Below, in pieces: positions 61,085-64,000 of a stretch of 64,000 nucleotides of DNA (its first letter is position 1; each line of letters starts with the position of its first letter). Both the position numbers and the translations under genes were made by a program. This DNA comes from Isoetes taiwanensis (Eukaryota > Streptophyta > Lycopodiopsida > Isoetales > Isoetaceae). The notes under the pieces are model-generated. The model made no database searches. It was given only the letters and a program-made list of their open reading frames with translations, and was not told the DNA's origin. The DNA lies in contig JAJEKV010000021.1 in assembly GCA_021234155.1 (NCBI GenBank), forward strand, positions 16,011,563-16,075,562. The letters run 5' to 3'.

Positions 61085-61878
61085 ATGAAGATTCTCACAT
61101 GGAATCTTAGGGTATTAAAGGTGCTCTCAAAGAAGGAGAGTGATTTCCCAAATTAAATCCTATAAAGCCGACATCATTCTTTTTACAAGAGCTTAAGCTT
61201 CAAAAATTTGAATGTGCAAATCTTGGGGATTGATAATTCCGTAAAAGCTCCTCTATCCGGATGGAAGCGTATGGAACCTCGTGGGGATATGTATGATTTG
61301 AAAGATCTTAACACCGAATCTGCTTTACAACAAAATCGAAAGCAAAATGTGGCAAAGGCACCATTTTTAATATCATGGACAAATCCTTTGGTCTTATCAA
61401 TATATATGCCTCAACCAATCCAAAAGAGAGAGAACTCCTCTGGTTGGATATCAATCATTGGATGAAGGCCCAAAACATTGATGACTGGATCTTGGCTGGT
61501 GACTTCAACAATACTCCTTGTTGGAATAAAAAATTGGGCAATAAGATCAATATGTCTAGATTGGAAAAAACACATTGGAATGACCTCATTGATGATAATT
61601 CTATGCTTATGATTCCCTCCTCTTCTGCTAAATTCACTTGGTCTAACAAGAGAAAAGGGAATGCTAGAGTGTTTTGTGCTTTGGACAGATTCTATCTTAA
61701 TATTTCTGGCTCTAATTTCTGGGACAATGCTTATGTTTACAGTGATGTATCTACTGCTATTTCTGATCATCAACCTCAAATCCTATGCACTCAACATCAG
61801 GTTTCTGTTCCAAGATCCGGTAACATTCCCTACAAGTTCAATTCCAGCTTGTTTCAAAAATACCTATGTTCTCATTAA
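61085..61878 (+). pseudogene. LINE ORF2 part 1: AP-like endonuclease
   Basis: Starts MKILTWNLR at 61085, shifts frame near 61115 (GALKEGRVISQIKSYKADII, LQELKL), and again before 61375. The long frame 61375-61878 has DWILAGDFNNTPCW, VFCALDRFYLN and AISDHQP, which are the endonuclease catalytic motifs. The enzyme nicks target DNA to start reverse transcription. Confidence 0.85.
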
Positions 61879-61923
61879 GAGTTCAGGGGATTCTACTCTA
61901 GCCTTCCTAGAGTTACAGATTCC

Positions 61924-63765
61924 ATGTCCATGAAGGGTTTCTATTCGAATCTTAAGGCCTCCAAATCCTGGATTAAAGAATGGTCTAAAAAGCTAAAATC
62001 TGATAAAGTCAGGGAAAAAAACATTCTTCTTCAGCATATGAGAGATGTGAGGTTGGCTTTAAGTGAGGATCCTTTCAACTCCTCTTTACATCTCCAAGAA
62101 GAAAATCTTGAAAAAAAGATTAGGATTATTGAGGAATTTGAGGCCAAAGGGGCAGCAATCAGATCAAAAATTAAATACACAAATGACATGGACTCTGGTA
62201 GCACGAATTTTTTCTTTAGAATTGCCAAGGCAAGACAGAATAAGAGCTCTATCAATGAAATTACTAATGATTCTGGTCTAGTTTTGAATAATCCCTGTGA
62301 TATCTCTAATTATTTCCATTCTAAATATTCTGATCTGTTTTCAAAAAGCATCATTTCTGATATTTCTATGGACAATAATGCCAAGAAATTCATTGATTTG
62401 ATTGACTCCATTATTCCAAATGATCACAATCAAATGGATATTACCCTTTCAAATGTTCCTAGCCCTGATGAAGTTTTATCAATTCTCAAAAGCTTTAAAC
62501 ATGGTAAATCTCCTGGTCCTGATGGATTTCCTCCAGAATTCTTCTTAGAATTTTGGGATTTAATCCAGTATGACTTCATGCATTTTATAAAAGGTTTTTG
62601 GGAAGCTAAGCATCTTCATCCTTCTATAGCTAGTGGATTTATCTCTTTAATCCCTAAAGTGGACAAGCCTACTGGGTTTTCTGACTGGAGACCAATATCT
62701 TTAACCAATACCACCTATAAGATCTGTGCCAAAATTATTGCCTCAAGAATCAAAGATTATCTTCAGAACTGTATCAGTGGAAATCAGAGTGCTTTTCTCC
62801 CTAATAGGTTCATTCTTGAAAACTATATTGCTGCCATGGAAGGGTTGCATTGGAATAAAATCTCGAATCAAAACTGTGTTCTTCTTAAGTTAGATTTTAA
62901 AAGAGCCTTTGATAACATTAGATGGGATTTCATTGAATATGCTATGAAAAAACTCGGTTTTCATGATAAAGTCATCCAGTTAATCAATGGTCTGAATCTT
63001 AGATCAAGTTCAGCAATTCTAATTTTTTTTTCCTTTGGAGAGGGGGGTCAGACAAGGTTGTCCTTTGGCTCCCTATCTATTTATTGTGGTGGTCGAAATC
63101 TGTTGACTAAGGCTGTCCCGCATCATCAAAATGTTGGAAATTTGATCTGGCTAAAGCTTCCAAAATCCACTGATTCTATTTGCATCCACCAATATGCTGA
63201 TGACACTTTCTGCTTCCTGGAAAATAAGGATGATAATATTAATCTTTTTATGGATATCTTGAGCCAATTTAGTGCAGCCTCAGGTGTGGACCTTAATTTA
63301 TCTAAATGTGTTATTATTGGTGATAATGACACTAATGGGATTAAAGTTATTAAAACCTCTGAAGTCACCAAACTTTTGGGAATGCCTTTATCTTTAAATT
63401 CAAATCTTTCTGGTCTGTGGTCTCCTATTGTTGAGAAAATTAGAGCTAAACTTCATACATATAGAAATTCTCTATCTCTGGCTGGTCGAGTGGTAATTGC
63501 TAATCAAGTTCTCACCAGCTCCCATATTTATTTCTCCACTGCTCTTGTGGCTCCTGCCTGTGTCTATAAACAGATTGAGAAGATCATAAGGAATTTTATC
63601 TGGAATGGTAATAACTTAGTCAATTGGAACACAATCACCATGAGGAAGAAAGAGGGTGGTCTAGCATGTAAAAACATTCATAAACAAGCTCAAGCTCTTG
63701 CTGGTAAGTTTGTTTGGAAAGCCCTCAGTGGTTCTAATAGTGCTGCTTCCAAATTCATTAGATAA
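61924..63765 (+). pseudogene. LINE ORF2 part 2: reverse transcriptase
   Basis: 613 open codons. RT block 0-1: FKHGKSPGPDGFPPEFF (residues 191-207), SLIPKVDKP and WRPISLTNTTYKICAKIIASR. Catalytic Asp in LKLDFKRAFDN (about 323-331), and YADD at 424-427 with SGVDLNLSKC after it. Between residues about 368 and 395 the protein is nonsense, while the neighbouring frame reads RGVRQGCPLAPYLFIVVVEI, the conserved block: an extra T in a nine-T run (about 63022) and a second indel near 63100 restore the frame. A TAA at 63763 is followed by more family-like sequence. Confidence 0.88.
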
Positions 63766-64000
63766 TGGCTAAGGAGAGTTCTCCCTGGTCATCCCTCTGT
63801 CCCTCATGAGCTGCCGAATTCTGCCTTTTGTGAAGTCTCCTTGGCATCAAACATGTCTCCTCTTATGAGGAATATTATGAAGGCTTGGAATAATATTTTC
63901 TCGGCATTCAAATATGAGCAGGATATATGTTTTCATTCTGCTATGTCCATTTTTTGTCTCCTACTTTTAAGGATCATCCAAACCACGTGCTTGCTCTAAA
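63766..64000 (+). pseudogene. LINE ORF2 C-terminal continuation, cut by window edge
   Basis: After the TAA at 63763-63765 the same frame stays open (WLRRVLPGHPSVPHELPNSA...) to the edge, consistent with the L1 ORF2 tail. The zinc-finger end and 3' tail are outside the window. Confidence 0.65.

Larger units (their letters stand above)
58797..64000 (+). mobile_element. L1-type LINE, 3' end beyond the window
   Basis: ORF1 remnants (58797-59575 and tail to about 60760), then ORF2 with endonuclease (61085-61878) and RT (61924-63765 onward) in the standard L1 order and strand. The 3' part of ORF2 runs to the edge with stops after 63765. Many frame breaks make it inactive, but the RT stretch of over 600 open codons shows it is not old. 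It is distinct from the minus-strand LINE at 4-6 kb. Confidence 0.88.

Overview
This window is nuclear DNA of a land plant, and nearly everything recognisable in it is transposable-element material. The evidence is a broken Ty3/gypsy gag-pol, a Ty1/copia element whose primer-binding site begins TGGTATCAGAGC, two kinds of LINE, and plant-type DNA elements with TAA/TTA, 4-bp and 9-bp target-site duplications (TSDs). The background is AT-rich. I saw no rRNA gene, no CRISPR array, no bacterial-type operon and no convincing tRNA gene. The species cannot be named; a seedless vascular plant is possible, but that is a weak inference from the style of the minus-strand LINE.

Layout. 1-2.7 kb: gypsy gag, protease, RT and RNase H, with a frameshift and two in-frame deletions. 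2.7-4.3 kb: untranslated, GC-richer sequence. 4.3-6.0 kb: minus-strand LINE endonuclease and RT start. 7.1-13.1 kb: non-coding segmental duplications; one copy carries a solo LTR that itself carries a TIR element. 13.68-21.36 kb: a copia element with both LTRs, PBS, PPT and a 5-bp TSD, whose RT core has been replaced by a 3-kb TIR element that contains a Harbinger-type element. 26.6-27.3 kb: two MITEs side by side. 28.1-33.0 kb: tandem duplication of a 1.93-kb unit that includes a copia RT scrap and an 82-bp minisatellite. 33.3-33.6 kb: Mutator-type MITE. 35.3-37.6 kb: a long AT microsatellite followed by a palindrome of about 2.1 kb. 40.7-41.9 kb: degenerate transposase-like gene on the minus strand. 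43-45.6 kb: short tandem duplications. 46.7-55.3 kb: scattered remains of ordinary-looking genes (an exon with a nuclear-localisation-like motif, an FCP1-like HAD phosphatase domain) among repeated CACGC...GCGTG palindromes. 58.8-64 kb: an L1-type LINE (ORF1, endonuclease, RT) running off the right edge.

How it fits together. No complete host gene could be shown. The useful information is the order of events (duplication, then LTR insertion, then MITE insertion; copia, then TIR element, then Harbinger) and several structures not explained by standard elements: the palindrome array at 52.2-52.5 kb, a 201-bp identical inverted segment 16 kb apart, the fold-back palindrome, and differences between duplicate copies that fall on CAG/CTG sites. 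The last may mean that some of the breaks described here are sequencing errors.
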